Shown piece after piece: positions 27,079 through 35,894 of a stretch of 64,000 bases of DNA. Numbering within the stretch: position 1 is the first letter of the stretch; each line of letters starts with the position of its first letter. The stretch is taken from contig NZ_JAGGLL010000016.1 in the NCBI RefSeq assembly GCF_017874425.1, forward strand, positions 1-64,000, in the 5' to 3' direction. This DNA comes from Clostridium punense. GTDB taxonomy: Bacteria; Bacillota; Clostridia; Clostridiales; Clostridiaceae. A program made the translations under genes and the position numbers. The notes beneath the pieces were generated by a model. It had not been told where the DNA came from, did not search any database, and saw nothing but the letters and a program-made list of their open reading frames with translations.

Positions 27079-27993
27079 TTATACTCCACTTAAGTTAAAG
27101 TCAGGTACATAAACCTCTGAAGAAGTACCACTTTCTTGAATAAAGGCATTTTTATAGCCTATCTCTAGGCAGTGGTCAATTAAGCTATCATAGTGCTTTG
27201 GATTTAAAGGTTTATTAATTTCAGGGAAATCTTTGGCACCATACATAGGGGTATACTGATTCATAAGACTTAAATACACAGAATCACCAAAGGTTTTATA
27301 AATGTAATCCACTATCTTTTTTGAGTCAAATAAAAGCCCTGGAAGCATTAGATGCCTTATGATAACTCCCTTTTTCATTATGCCATTTTCATCAAACTCT
27401 GGCTCTCCAATTTGTCTTACCATTTCCGTTATTGCTTCTGAAGCTATACTAAAGTAGTTTGGAGCCTTTGAATATTTCACTGAATACTTATCATCAAAAT
27501 ACTTTAAATCAGGGATATAAATTTGAATATACCCTTCTAAAGCTTTAAGGGTTTCTACTTTTTCGTAGCCATTAGAATTGTAAGCAATAGGAATTGTTAA
27601 GCCTTTTTCTCTTCCTAGTTTTATTCCTTCAACAATTTGTAGTGCATAATGAGATGGGTTAACTAAATTTATGTTGTGGCAACCCTTTTCCTGAAGCTCA
27701 AGAAAAATTTCACTGAGTCTTCGGATAGAAATGTCCTTTCCTACTGCCTCATGGCTTATTTCATGATTTTGGCAAAATACACAATTTAAGTTGCAGTTGG
27801 AGAAAAACACTGTACCAGATCCCTTTTCACCAGATATGCAAGGTTCCTCCCACAGGTGAGGATATGCCTTTGCTACTTTTAGGGTTGAAGAACTTTTACA
27901 AATTCCAAGTTTACTGGAAGTTCTATCTGCATTGCAATTTCTAGGGCATATATTACAATTATTTAAGCTTTTTAAGATTGTATTGTTACACAT
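27079..27993 (-). CDS. PflX-like radical SAM protein (PFL-activating-enzyme homologue)
   Basis: 304 residues from the ATG at 27993, chosen because AAGGAGA lies about ten bases upstream; a longer in-frame start at 28068 has no ribosome binding site. An N-terminal Cys-rich segment (Cys13, Cys16, Cys20, Cys32) probably binds a second Fe-S cluster. The radical SAM motif is Cys67-x3-Cys71-x2-Cys74 (NCNLNCVFCQNH). Later SAM-barrel text includes NLVNPSHY and YNSNGYE. It matches the group of homologues of pyruvate formate-lyase activase without an identified substrate. It stands alone on its strand. Confidence 0.85.
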   Translation of the reverse strand: MCNNTILKSLNNCNICPRNCNADRTSSKLGICKSSSTLKVAKAYPHLWEEPCISGEKGSGTVFFSNCNLNCVFCQNHEISHEAVGKDISIRRLSEIFLELQEKGCHNINLVNPSHYALQIVEGIKLGREKGLTIPIAYNSNGYEKVETLKALEGYIQIYIPDLKYFDDKYSVKYSKAPNYFSIASEAITEMVRQIGEPEFDENGIMKKGVIIRHLMLPGLLFDSKKIVDYIYKTFGDSVYLSLMNQYTPMYGAKDFPEINKPLNPKHYDSLIDHCLEIGYKNAFIQESGTSSEVYVPDFNLSGV

Positions 27994-28376
27994 ATATAAG
28001 CGTTCTCCTTTTTTATCTTTATAATCAATGACTAATAAACCACTAGTAATATTGCTATTGTTAATCATAATAAGTTCACTACTTGATGCTTTATAAATAA
28101 TAGGTTAATTGTTTGGTATTATAATAACACATCTTTAGCATAAGGGAAATTACATGTTCTAGCATAGGATTTAATAGATATTATGAAGTTTAGGTACTGT
28201 AGATTTTCTTATGTTAGTTTGCAAATAAAAGTTTGAAAAATAGCAACTTTCATGTGAGTTACATACAACTTTTCGAGAGATTCAGACATAATCTAAAGAA
28301 ATTACAGTATAATAGTATTAGTTAAATTTTTACATAAAAATATAAATTTGTTAAAAATCTAATGGGAGGAGGATAT
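27994..28376. other. Divergent intergenic region
   Basis: It lies between the minus-strand radical SAM gene and the plus-strand membrane protein. A TATAAT at 28308-28313 is a plausible -10 for the latter, but no matching -35 is seen at the right distance. Nothing else assignable. Confidence 0.35.
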
Positions 28377-28829
28377 ATGTCAAGTATATGGGAACATTAC
28401 TATTTACTTAGAATTGGAAACACTATTTTAATCATAATAGCTTTAGTTGCATTTCTCTCTATTATAGTGAAGTTTTTTAAAAGCATTTTTGGTAATTATA
28501 CTAGCAGTGAAAATGTTTGGAAGAATATCGCTTTATATATTTGTGGGTTTGTTATAGTTTATCTTTCAGCAGTAGCATTAATATCAGCCATAGGCAATGG
28601 ATATATTATTTTAGAGTTACAAGCAGCAATAGAGGCTTTGGAAAAAGGAGCTTCATATAAGGTAATGTATACAAAGCAAGTTCAAGGAAGCTTTCAATAT
28701 ATTATTAACAAGTTAGTTCAAGTAGGAATAGTTTATTTTCTCTATACAAGAGTAGCTAAATCAATAAGTCTTGAAATTGAGAAGTTAAGAGAAAATGTAG
28801 TGCGTTGGGATTTTAAAAATAAATTGTAA
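28377..28829 (+). CDS. Small membrane protein, paralogue 1 of 3
   Basis: 150 residues from the ATG at 28377, which has GGGAGGAGG directly upstream; an in-frame ATG at 28362 would overlap that site. Three hydrophobic segments (about 15-35, 48-70 and 112-130), then a charged C-terminus (LEIEKLRENVVRWDFKNKL). Two paralogues lie at 29587 and 30187, sharing an N-terminus of the MSxIWxNYxLL type, the motif SSExxWRN and the C-terminal LExEExRxNVVxW pattern. I do not recognise the family and no function can be assigned. Confidence 0.75.
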   Translation: MSSIWEHYYLLRIGNTILIIIALVAFLSIIVKFFKSIFGNYTSSENVWKNIALYICGFVIVYLSAVALISAIGNGYIILELQAAIEALEKGASYKVMYTKQVQGSFQYIINKLVQVGIVYFLYTRVAKSISLEIEKLRENVVRWDFKNKL

Positions 28830-28832
28830 TAA

Positions 28833-28952
28833 GGCAGCTAAAAATACCTAATAAGTGAGAGCTGTGAAGGAATCTTGATTTAGACAAGGAATCTATAGAC
28901 GTAGTATAACTCAAAATGGGGAGGCTACTGATTTATTTATTTTTGAAGATGT
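28833..28952 (+). repeat. MITE-like element, copy 2 (degenerate, about 120 bp)
   Basis: The left end GGCAGCTAAAAATACCTAATAAG and the right end TTATTTATTTTTGAAGATG match the family ends. Interior ACGTAGTATAACTCAAAAT matches ACGCAGTATATCACAAAAT of the long copy at 62568, so it is more than a chance AT-rich hairpin. Confidence 0.5.
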
Positions 28953-28958
28953 TAATAT

Positions 28959-28999
28959 AATACCCCATGAGGAAACTTTCCTCATGGGGTATTGTTTTT
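28959..28999. terminator. Bidirectional terminator
   Basis: A near-perfect long stem AATACCCCATGAGGAAA / TTTCCTCATGGGGTATT lies directly after the 3' end of the minus-strand SASP gene, with a T-rich run on the plus side. Confidence 0.85.
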
Positions 29000-29001
29000 A
29001 A

Positions 29002-29196
29002 TTATAAATTTTTCTCGTAAGCTTCAACCATTCTCTTAACCATTTGGCCGCCTATGGAACCAGCTTCTCTAGAAGTTAGGTCTCCATTGTAACCGTCTTT
29101 TAAGTTTACTCCTACCTCTTTTGCAGCCTCCATTTTAAATCTGTTTAATCCTTCTCTAGCCTCTGGAACTAATACTCTATTACTTCTGTTTGACAT
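29002..29196 (-). CDS. Small acid-soluble spore protein, alpha/beta type
   Basis: 64 residues, the usual length. It carries the family signatures EAREGLNRFKMEAAKEVGV (DNA-contact helix and protease-cleavage region) and LTSREAGSIGGQMVKRMVE. It coats and protects forespore DNA and is degraded at germination by the GPR protease. AAAGGAGGAA precedes the ATG. A forespore sigma-G promoter is expected but I could not place one with confidence. It lies among three paralogous membrane-protein genes. Confidence 0.96.
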   Translation of the reverse strand: MSNRSNRVLVPEAREGLNRFKMEAAKEVGVNLKDGYNGDLTSREAGSIGGQMVKRMVEAYEKNL

Positions 29197-29278
29197 ATTA
29201 AATTCCTCCTTTATTGTATTAATATTCTTAATTACAGGCTTTTTAAATGAAGTTTTTTTACTAGTTTAAAAGTCTTAG

Positions 29279-29324
29279 AGAACCAAAGTACATTTATTTA
29301 TAAGAATCTATTAACTTTGGTTCT
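29279..29324. repeat. Inverted repeat in an otherwise empty intergenic region
   Basis: AGAACCAAAGT and ACTTTGGTTCT (11 bp, perfect) flank a 24-nt AT-rich spacer. It does not lie at the 3' end of any gene. The rest of 29197-29586 is AT-rich without an ORF. Confidence 0.45.
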
Positions 29325-29586
29325 TTGTAATTAAGTGTTATTATTATATGCGAATACCTATCATTTAAACTATGAATCTGGTGGAAAGGTAACCAGTTTT
29401 AGGTAGAGGATTTATTGGTTTATAGGCTCAGAAGTATATAAGAATAAATGTTATAATTCGTTAACAAAGTAACAAAAATGTTTTCAGAATATTAAAACAA
29501 ATACATTGAAAAAGATGATAAACTAATTTAAATAATAAAATTACATAAGTGGTAATTTTATGAAGGGGTTGAATGGGGGAGATTTT

Positions 29587-30027
29587 ATGTCAGCTATTTT
29601 GGGAAACTATTCTTTTATTAAAATGCTTAATTCAGCTATAAGCATAATAGCATTATTAGGGATTATATCTATGACAGTGAAGCTTTTTAAGGGAGCATTT
29701 ATTAATCATTACAGTAGTGAGAGTTTTTGGAGAAATGCTAGAATACATTTTTATGGGATTGCCGTACTATTCATATGTGGCTTTGTATTAGCTGGAACTT
29801 TTGACAATGAAGGTATGATTGTAGATATGAAGCTTGTAGGAAAATCACTATATAATGGATTACCCTATAGAGATGTTATACTAAAGAAGGTTATGTTGAA
29901 TTTCAAATATTTAATAGTATGGTTAACATCATCAGCAATATTTTACTTTTTATATGTTAAAATAGCTAAAAAAATTAGGCTTGAAGTTGAAGAAATCAGA
30001 AGAAATGTTGTGCATAAGAGATTATAA
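29587..30027 (+). CDS. Small membrane protein, paralogue 2 of 3
   Basis: 146 residues from the ATG at 29587, preceded by GGGGGAGA; an in-frame ATG at 29560 is upstream of that site. Same pattern as the genes at 28377 and 30187: three hydrophobic stretches, HYSSESFWRN, and the C-terminal LEVEEIRRNVVH. More diverged than the other two. Function unknown. Confidence 0.72.
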   Translation: MSAILGNYSFIKMLNSAISIIALLGIISMTVKLFKGAFINHYSSESFWRNARIHFYGIAVLFICGFVLAGTFDNEGMIVDMKLVGKSLYNGLPYRDVILKKVMLNFKYLIVWLTSSAIFYFLYVKIAKKIRLEVEEIRRNVVHKRL

Positions 30028-30091
30028 CTAAGATCCCTAGGGAAGAGTTCCTTAGGGGTTAAATAACTTTCAATATATTCTGCCAATTGCA

Positions 30092-30119
30092 TTGAAATCA
30101 TGTAAAAATATGGTATAAT
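30092..30119 (+). promoter_or_regulatory. Probable sigma-A promoter of the third paralogue
   Basis: TTGAAA (30092-30097), a 16-bp spacer and TATAAT (30114-30119) lie about 65 bp upstream of the ATG at 30187. The spacing and hexamers fit the vegetative consensus, so this gene probably has its own promoter. Confidence 0.55.
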
Positions 30120-30186
30120 AAAAACATAAATAAAATTTCTTACATAACTCATAATCTTATAAGGGTATAAAATAGGGGGGAAGTTT

Positions 30187-30663
30187 ATGTCAGGTATTTG
30201 GGGAAATTATCTTTTACTTAAGGTCTGTAACACTTTAATAATAATAATAGCATTATTATTATTCGGCCTTATTGTAGTGAAACTTTTTAAGAATATTTTT
30301 ATTAATCACTGTAGTAGTGAAAAAGTATGGAGAAATATTGAATTATATCTCTCAGCAATTGTTTCACTATACTTATCAGGTACTTCAGCTATTATAGCAT
30401 TATATAATGGATATGCCATTGATGAATTAGAAACGATAGGAAGATTAGGGGTAGAAGCAATTGGAATAGTTGGGGAAAATTCAGGTTCTTATAGGGATAT
30501 TTTATTAGGTAGCATTCAAAGTAACTTCCATAATTTAGGCAAATACATGCTAATAGCTGTAATATTCTACTTCTTATATACTAGGGTAGTTAGAGTAATC
30601 AAACTTGAAATTGAGGAACTTAGAAAAAATGTTGTACATTGGAACTTTAAAAATAAATCATAA
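30187..30663 (+). CDS. Small membrane protein, paralogue 3 of 3
   Basis: 158 residues, ATG with GGGGGGAAG upstream. Shares MSGIWGNYLLL, NHCSSEKVWRN and LEIEELRKNVVHWNFKNK with the paralogue at 28377, with a slightly longer central region. Three predicted membrane segments. No recognised domain. Confidence 0.74.
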   Translation: MSGIWGNYLLLKVCNTLIIIIALLLFGLIVVKLFKNIFINHCSSEKVWRNIELYLSAIVSLYLSGTSAIIALYNGYAIDELETIGRLGVEAIGIVGENSGSYRDILLGSIQSNFHNLGKYMLIAVIFYFLYTRVVRVIKLEIEELRKNVVHWNFKNKS

Positions 30664-30755
30664 AATAAAAATTGCTTTAAAAGAATTGAATAACTATTAA
30701 AATCTTTAGTTTTCAACCTAAAGATGAGATTATAAATAAAAAATACTTAAAAATT

Positions 30756-30789
30756 AATCCTCCGAGGAAGGTTTCTTCGGAGGATTTTA
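30756..30789. terminator. Bidirectional terminator between convergent genes
   Basis: A stem of AATCCTCCGA with TCGGAGGATT, extended by partly paired GGAA/TTTC, followed by TTTTAT. It lies between the converging membrane-protein gene and YkvI-family gene. Confidence 0.82.
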
Positions 30790-30822
30790 TATGTGTATCC
30801 AGCATTTAATTCTATACAGCTT

Positions 30823-31893
30823 TTATCTGCTTTTTTTCATTCTTAAGTAGAACATAATACATTGCACAGAAAAAATTAAGCTAATTATTCCAAAGCCAGG
30901 ATAAAGGTAGGTTATTAAGGTTTTAAAACCTATTTGTGACACAGGTATAGCAATTAATAACACTATTAAGATTCCTTTCTTGTAAGGAATTCTATATTTG
31001 TTTTCTAAGGTTTTTCCCACACTATATATATTTGAAACCTCTGTAGAAAACATTTCACACCAAATTACAATAAGCAAAAGCACTTGAATTAGTGGGCCAA
31101 ACCTGCTTGCTACATGGAGTAATGGGATTTCATACTTAAATATGTTAGGTATGTTTACTAAAAGCATAGTATTAATCAAGCCAGCAAGTAAGGTTAAGGT
31201 AAGAGCACCGATTATAAGCCCTGTGATTATAACTCTCTTCTTTTTCATTTCCTTTGTTAATGGTACTATAACGCCACTAGAAAATAGCATATTAAACCCT
31301 GCATATAAGAAAGAAGAAATTATCCATTGGTTTGGTACTATAATTGTTTTGTGTACAGGTACACCTTTTAAATATTCTAGGGACATAGTTCCTTTAGAAT
31401 AAATAAGGTAGAATACAAATACTGTGATTATAATAGTGGTAAGAGAAGGAACTATAAAGGAGTTAATAGCAATAAGTCCCTTAGTATCTTTCAGTAAAGT
31501 AATTAAAGCAACCACCACCATGATTGATATTCCAATATATCTTGGAAGTTTAAAATATTGATAAAGAAGAGCACCACTTCCAGCAAGAATAATGGCAGCT
31601 CCAGAAATTAAGAAAAAACTAGTTAAATAATCGGTTATTTTTCCTAAAAATCCTGGGCTTACAAGATTTATAAAGTCCGTGTAGGAGTTTAGATTATATT
31701 TTACACTGATGGATACCATCATGGAGCTAAATACCATGTAAAAGGCTGCACAAATTAAAAGACCCCAAAAGCTCATGTACCCATAGGTTGAAAAGAACTG
31801 AGTTATTTCTTGACCAGATGCAAGGCCTGCACCTACTATGGTTCCAATAAACACTGTAGCTACTTGAAAAATATGTTTTATATCTCGCAACAA
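30823..31893 (-). CDS. YkvI-family membrane protein (LeuT-fold transporter-like)
   Basis: 356 residues, about ten membrane segments. TTG start with GGGGGAG upstream. The N-terminal GTIVGAGLASGQEITQFF is characteristic of the YkvI/BrnQ-like group within the amino-acid/polyamine/organocation fold, where the glycine-rich unwound helix binds substrate or sodium. Substrate unknown. Monocistronic on the minus strand. Confidence 0.85.
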   Translation of the reverse strand: MLRDIKHIFQVATVFIGTIVGAGLASGQEITQFFSTYGYMSFWGLLICAAFYMVFSSMMVSISVKYNLNSYTDFINLVSPGFLGKITDYLTSFFLISGAAIILAGSGALLYQYFKLPRYIGISIMVVVALITLLKDTKGLIAINSFIVPSLTTIIITVFVFYLIYSKGTMSLEYLKGVPVHKTIIVPNQWIISSFLYAGFNMLFSSGVIVPLTKEMKKKRVIITGLIIGALTLTLLAGLINTMLLVNIPNIFKYEIPLLHVASRFGPLIQVLLLIVIWCEMFSTEVSNIYSVGKTLENKYRIPYKKGILIVLLIAIPVSQIGFKTLITYLYPGFGIISLIFSVQCIMFYLRMKKSR

Positions 31894-32161
31894 AAAATCT
31901 CCCCCATAAATTTATATCTGTTACTAATATATAAGGTTATGTGGACAAATATGAGGGAATTAAAGAAAATGGGGACAACAAAAAAAGAAATGGGGACAAA
32001 ATCATAAAGTTTTTCTGTGTGAATGCTATTACAGTAGTTTATTTTAGGGGACACCATAGCTAGCAGTTAGCTTGCACAGTGTTACTAAAGAACTTCAGGT
32101 TGTAGTGGAATATTTTACAAAAGGAGGAGGGGAGAATTACACTTAATAAAGATTACTAAAA

Positions 32162-32198
32162 TAAAAGACTCTTAAGTTTAATACTTAAAAGCCTTTTA
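32162..32198 (-). terminator. Probable terminator of the ABC exporter operon
   Basis: TAAAAGACTCTTAAGT / ACTTAAAAGCCTTTTA, 14 of 16 pairs, 5-nt loop; on the minus strand it is followed by a T-rich run. It lies downstream of the ABC permease gene. Confidence 0.6.
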
Positions 32199-32220
32199 CT
32201 TAGTGAATAATCTTCCATAA

Positions 32221-32271
32221 GGCATTTGAAAATAAATAATACTAACTTACTTATCTATTTTTAAAAATGTC
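32221..32271 (+). repeat. MITE-like element, copy 3 (short form)
   Basis: GGCATTTGAAAATAAATAAT at the left and ATCTATTTTTAAAAATGTC at the right are the family ends; about 51 bp in all. Confidence 0.5.
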
Positions 32272-32341
32272 AAAGGGGGAGGAGAGATTAATTCTTATAA
32301 CTAGTGATTTAATATTAGCATTGTTAATTTATGGTGCCTTA

Positions 32342-33565
32342 TTATATAAGGATATCCTTCTTTGTAAATACAAAGTGAGATATTAGGTAGCAAACTACTG
32401 TCCAGCCAAGGAACACTAGCATAGAAGTTCCAAAGGTGGAGTTTGGATTGTTAAACATCGTGGCTGTTTGGCCCTTTAAAATAGCAGTTGTATCTGTATA
32501 ACAAGGAAGTACGTAAATGGCAAATTTCTTAAGGAAACCTACTAAGTTAAATAAAATAGTCATTAAAATTATAAATACAGTGCCAACTCCCATAGATACC
32601 ATACTGCTCTTAAATAGAGTAGATACTAGGAAGATAAAGGCTGTACAAGCTATTATATATAAGCCTTGAGTTAGTAGTAGCTCTACAGTATATTTCCAAA
32701 GTGGTATTATAGAAGAACTTCCAGCTACCATAGCAAGTTCATGTCCACCATTAGGTAAGAAGGTAGCCAGGTCAAACTGGTATTTTGCACCTACCATTAC
32801 AGGGTAAGCTGGATTTCCAAAGCCATAAATTAGACCTACTATAAGGAAGAAGATTACTTCAATGGATAAAATTAATCCAGCAGCAGCTAAGGCTACTGAG
32901 ATAAATTTTGAAAAAATCACTTTTCCTCTTGATACAGGTTGGGTTAAAAGTAACTTTAGAGTTGGAGGAGTGCATTCCCCAGAAACCATATCAGCGGCAA
33001 AAACTGCTATACCTATAGCTAAAAACACTTGGCCAAGAATGATTATTAATCTTTCGAGGAATAAGAAAGCATTAAATTCAAAATCATCCATTGGTTTAAT
33101 ATTGTTATCTTTTAAATACTTTGCCTCTGATAAACTTTGAGTCAACATGGATTTTGATTGCATAGAAGCATTCACATCATTCTTTAGGTTAGTTTCTAAA
33201 TCCTTTATTCTATCATCTAGTTCTTTTTTCCAATCCATATCTTTTCCTATTTGAGCTTTAACCTTAGAGATTTGATCCTTTAATTCTGCAATATTTTCAT
33301 CAATGTGCATTAGATATTGTTGCTTTTTAGCTTCATCATTTTTTATGTCAGTTGGAATATCATTTTTTCTCTGTTCATTATATTTAATATTTTCTTCATA
33401 GTTTTGTATTCTATGCTCTGGAGTATTATACTGTTTCATATTTTCTGATTCTTTATAAAGACCAAAGGCTATGAAACCAGTAAGTAGGATAAATCCTAGA
33501 ATAACAACTAGAGTTTTTACTCTTTTAAATAGTTTAAGTAGTTCATATTTAATTAAGGTTATCAT
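32342..33565 (-). CDS. ABC-2 type exporter permease
   Basis: 407 residues. A first membrane segment (about 17-36) is followed by a long Lys/Glu-rich, coiled-coil-like region (about 45-150), then about five more membrane segments. The text SGECTPPTLKLLLTQPVSRGKVIFSK is typical of ABC-2/NatB-like permeases. Its ATG overlaps the stop of the ATPase gene (TAATG), so the two are translationally coupled. Likely exports a peptide, antibiotic or lipid; the substrate is not visible. Confidence 0.87.
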   Translation of the reverse strand: MITLIKYELLKLFKRVKTLVVILGFILLTGFIAFGLYKESENMKQYNTPEHRIQNYEENIKYNEQRKNDIPTDIKNDEAKKQQYLMHIDENIAELKDQISKVKAQIGKDMDWKKELDDRIKDLETNLKNDVNASMQSKSMLTQSLSEAKYLKDNNIKPMDDFEFNAFLFLERLIIILGQVFLAIGIAVFAADMVSGECTPPTLKLLLTQPVSRGKVIFSKFISVALAAAGLILSIEVIFFLIVGLIYGFGNPAYPVMVGAKYQFDLATFLPNGGHELAMVAGSSSIIPLWKYTVELLLTQGLYIIACTAFIFLVSTLFKSSMVSMGVGTVFIILMTILFNLVGFLKKFAIYVLPCYTDTTAILKGQTATMFNNPNSTFGTSMLVFLGWTVVCYLISHFVFTKKDILI

Positions 33566-34476
33566 TATCTAATACCTCCTTCCACAAGTTCCATATATCT
33601 TTGCTCAAGTCCATTATGCTTTTTATAAACTTCATAAATATCTATGTTTTCACTTACAAGTGCTTTGATAACTTCTGGGGAAGAGTTCTTCTCAGTTACA
33701 ACGGTAAAGGTATTATCAAGAGCAGAGCAGCCTCTTACAACACTTATATTTTGAAGTGCCACTCCAGCCTTAGAGGAATCACCTACAACAATTGTTAGAG
33801 TTTCAGTTTGGTTATTTATGTTTCCATCTGCAATGCTTTCGATTGCTTTTATTTCACCGTGATTTATAAATGCTACTGTATCGCAAAGCTGTTGAACTTC
33901 GCTAAGAATATGAGAGGATATAAGTACAGCCGCATTAGTTTCTTTAACAGCCTTTTTTACTATTTCTCTAAAGTCAATGATTCCAGTTGGATCAAGACCG
34001 TTAGTAGGTTCATCTAATATTAGTAGCTTAGGCTTTGATAAAAGAGCAGAAGCTAGTCCAAGTCTTTGTTTCATTCCAAGGGAATACTTTCCAACTTTAT
34101 CATCTATTCTTCCAGATAAATTAACTAACTCAATGATTTCATCCACATTCTTTCTTGGGATTTTCTTTATGTCTGCAATCATATTTAAGTTTTGTCTTCC
34201 TGAAAGGTAGGTATACATTTCAGGGTTTTCAACTACTGCACCTACATTAGATAGGGCCTTAACACTGTTAGTTCCAATATTATTGCCACAAATACTAATG
34301 GTTCCTTTATCGGCTGCAATAAGCCCTACCATCATTCTTATTGTAGTAGTTTTACCAGCGCCATTAGGACCAAGGAAGCCAAAGATTTCACCTTCCTTAA
34401 TGGAAAAACTGATGCCTTTGATTATTTCTCTTTTGCCTAATTTTTTATAGACATTGTTAACTTCAAGTACATTCAT
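33565..34476 (-). CDS. ABC exporter ATP-binding protein (BcrA-like)
   Basis: 303 residues from the ATG at 34476 (AAGGAG ten bases upstream); a GTG six bases earlier is too close to that site. Walker A GPNGAGKTTT, signature YSLGMKQRLGLA, Walker B LLILDEPTNGLDP and the switch His in SSHIL are all intact, so it should hydrolyse ATP. The C-terminal extension (about 215-303) is usual for bacitracin- or lantibiotic-type exporters. Partner permease directly downstream. Confidence 0.92.
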   Translation of the reverse strand: MNVLEVNNVYKKLGKREIIKGISFSIKEGEIFGFLGPNGAGKTTTIRMMVGLIAADKGTISICGNNIGTNSVKALSNVGAVVENPEMYTYLSGRQNLNMIADIKKIPRKNVDEIIELVNLSGRIDDKVGKYSLGMKQRLGLASALLSKPKLLILDEPTNGLDPTGIIDFREIVKKAVKETNAAVLISSHILSEVQQLCDTVAFINHGEIKAIESIADGNINNQTETLTIVVGDSSKAGVALQNISVVRGCSALDNTFTVVTEKNSSPEVIKALVSENIDIYEVYKKHNGLEQRYMELVEGGIR

Positions 34477-34682
34477 TAACACTTTTCTCCTTTCAAATTT
34501 GAATTAAATAAGTTGTGTACCGTATGCTAGTAATAAAAGTTCATTAACCTTCAATAACTAGGCAATAAGTTATAGGTTTCATGATTAATTTGGTTGATTT
34601 TAGACTCAATCTATTAATCATATAAATATTAACCATGAAGGATATAGAATTAATTCCCAAAGGAATAACATATTATAATATA

Positions 34683-34786
34683 GGGAACCAGAGTTAAAAC
34701 TTAACTTATACATCAGTCCTACCATGGTTCCCTTAAGGCTTTTTGAACCTGGATAAATTAAGCTTTCACTAAGGAAGCCTATAGCT
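34683..34786. repeat. Conserved intergenic element, copy 1
   Basis: Text shared with 63011-63120: CTTAACTTATACAT, then GGTTCCCTTAAG (TTCCTTAAG in the other copy), and TTTCACTAAGGAAGCCTATA at the end. GGGAACCA (34683) can pair with TGGTTCCC (34725), and GGTTC with GAACC just after. It lies in a 700-bp gap between the ABC exporter and the CBS gene; the rest of the gap is AT-rich with short palindromes near 34890. Probably a structured RNA or repeat; function unknown. Confidence 0.5.
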
Positions 34787-35177
34787 AAAAGATTTTGTCA
34801 TGATTTTGTAAAACGTAAATCATCAGTACAAATAATATTATAACAGGTATCATCCAATAATTTCCTAAACATTTACATAAATATTTCTTAAGAATTCCTT
34901 AAGAACTTCTTTAGAAGTAGTTAGAATTGTAAAGAATTAAATAGGGATATATCTATAAAAGCATTAAACTGGTGGTATAATTAAGGTAGGAAATATAGGA
35001 GTAAGTAGTGAACATTTAGTTTTCAAGAGTCATTTTCTCAAAGGTATAAGGTAGTTGAAGCTTACATAAGTGTTACTAGGTAAGAGTAAATTAACCTTAC
35101 AAATTATGATTGAAAACAGGGCTTATCAATAGCAGTTATAAAAAGACTCAATTAATACTTACTTTTAGGAGGTATAA

Positions 35178-35894
35178 ATGGAAAAGAAAAATTCAGAAAG
35201 ATTTTTAAGTGCCTTTATAAAAATAGAAACTAAGCTTAAAGAAATAGTAGGTAACGATAGCCATAAAGCCTTTTATCAGCTTGTAGATAGGGCTGCAGTA
35301 AAAAATCCAGCTATTGATAAATATAGAAGTGTCCTTAAAGAGTATGCAGAGCTAAGAAATGCAATCGTTCATAAACGAATTGAAGATGAGGCTATTGCAG
35401 AACCACATATAAAGGTTGTAGAAGATTTAGAGTTTATTTGCAATATGCTTACAACTCCTCCTACTTTAGAACAGGAATTTCTTCAAAAGGTAGTTAAGTG
35501 TAGCTCTTATGATAAAGTTAGCTTAGCTATAAGAAAAATGGTGAAGAATGATTTCTCTAAAATTCCAGTTTATGATGGCAAAAGGTTTATGGGGCTTTTA
35601 ACTACTGATAGTATTGCAAGGTGGATAGCCTACAATTTAGAAAGTGGAATTGAAGTTGCTCAAGATGCAGATGTGGAAACAATTTTAGAATTTAGTAAGC
35701 AGAAGGAAACCTATACTTTTATAGCTAAAAATTCTACTGTGTTTGAGGCTATTAGTGTTTTTGAGCAATGGTATAAAAAAGGCCTTAGGCTAAATGCAGT
35801 TATAATTACAGAATGTGGAGATAGGAATGAGCCACCACTAGGAATTTTAAGTTTATTTGATTTACCAAAGTTATATGAGCGTGTGTCTAAGTAG
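35178..35894 (+). CDS. HEPN-like/CBS-pair domain protein
   Basis: 238 residues. Residues about 1-95 are helical, with ELRNAIVHKR, a match to the Arg-x4-His motif of HEPN domains. Residues about 100-235 hold two CBS motifs (SRIPVYDGKRF-like text FSKIPVYDGKRFMGLLTT, and PPLGILSLFDL), expected to bind an adenosine nucleotide. TTAGGAGG precedes the ATG. Such proteins may sense nucleotides; whether the HEPN-like part cuts RNA is not known. Monocistronic, followed by a terminator. Confidence 0.75.
   Translation: MEKKNSERFLSAFIKIETKLKEIVGNDSHKAFYQLVDRAAVKNPAIDKYRSVLKEYAELRNAIVHKRIEDEAIAEPHIKVVEDLEFICNMLTTPPTLEQEFLQKVVKCSSYDKVSLAIRKMVKNDFSKIPVYDGKRFMGLLTTDSIARWIAYNLESGIEVAQDADVETILEFSKQKETYTFIAKNSTVFEAISVFEQWYKKGLRLNAVIITECGDRNEPPLGILSLFDLPKLYERVSK

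Larger units (their letters stand above)
31894..32341. other. Intergenic region with terminator and MITE copy 3
   Basis: No ORF. ATGGGGACAA occurs twice (about 31969-31999) with GGGGACAC further on (about 32047), reminiscent of transposon-end text but without a gene. The terminator and MITE-like copy are listed separately. Confidence 0.35.

Noticed and set aside
31960-32060. Insertion-sequence end, from repeated ATGGGGACAA text
   Set aside because: No transposase remnant and no inverted ends; listed only as a comment on the gap.
34683-34786. T-box leader
   Set aside because: No specifier loop and no T-box consensus; the downstream gene is not an amino-acid gene.
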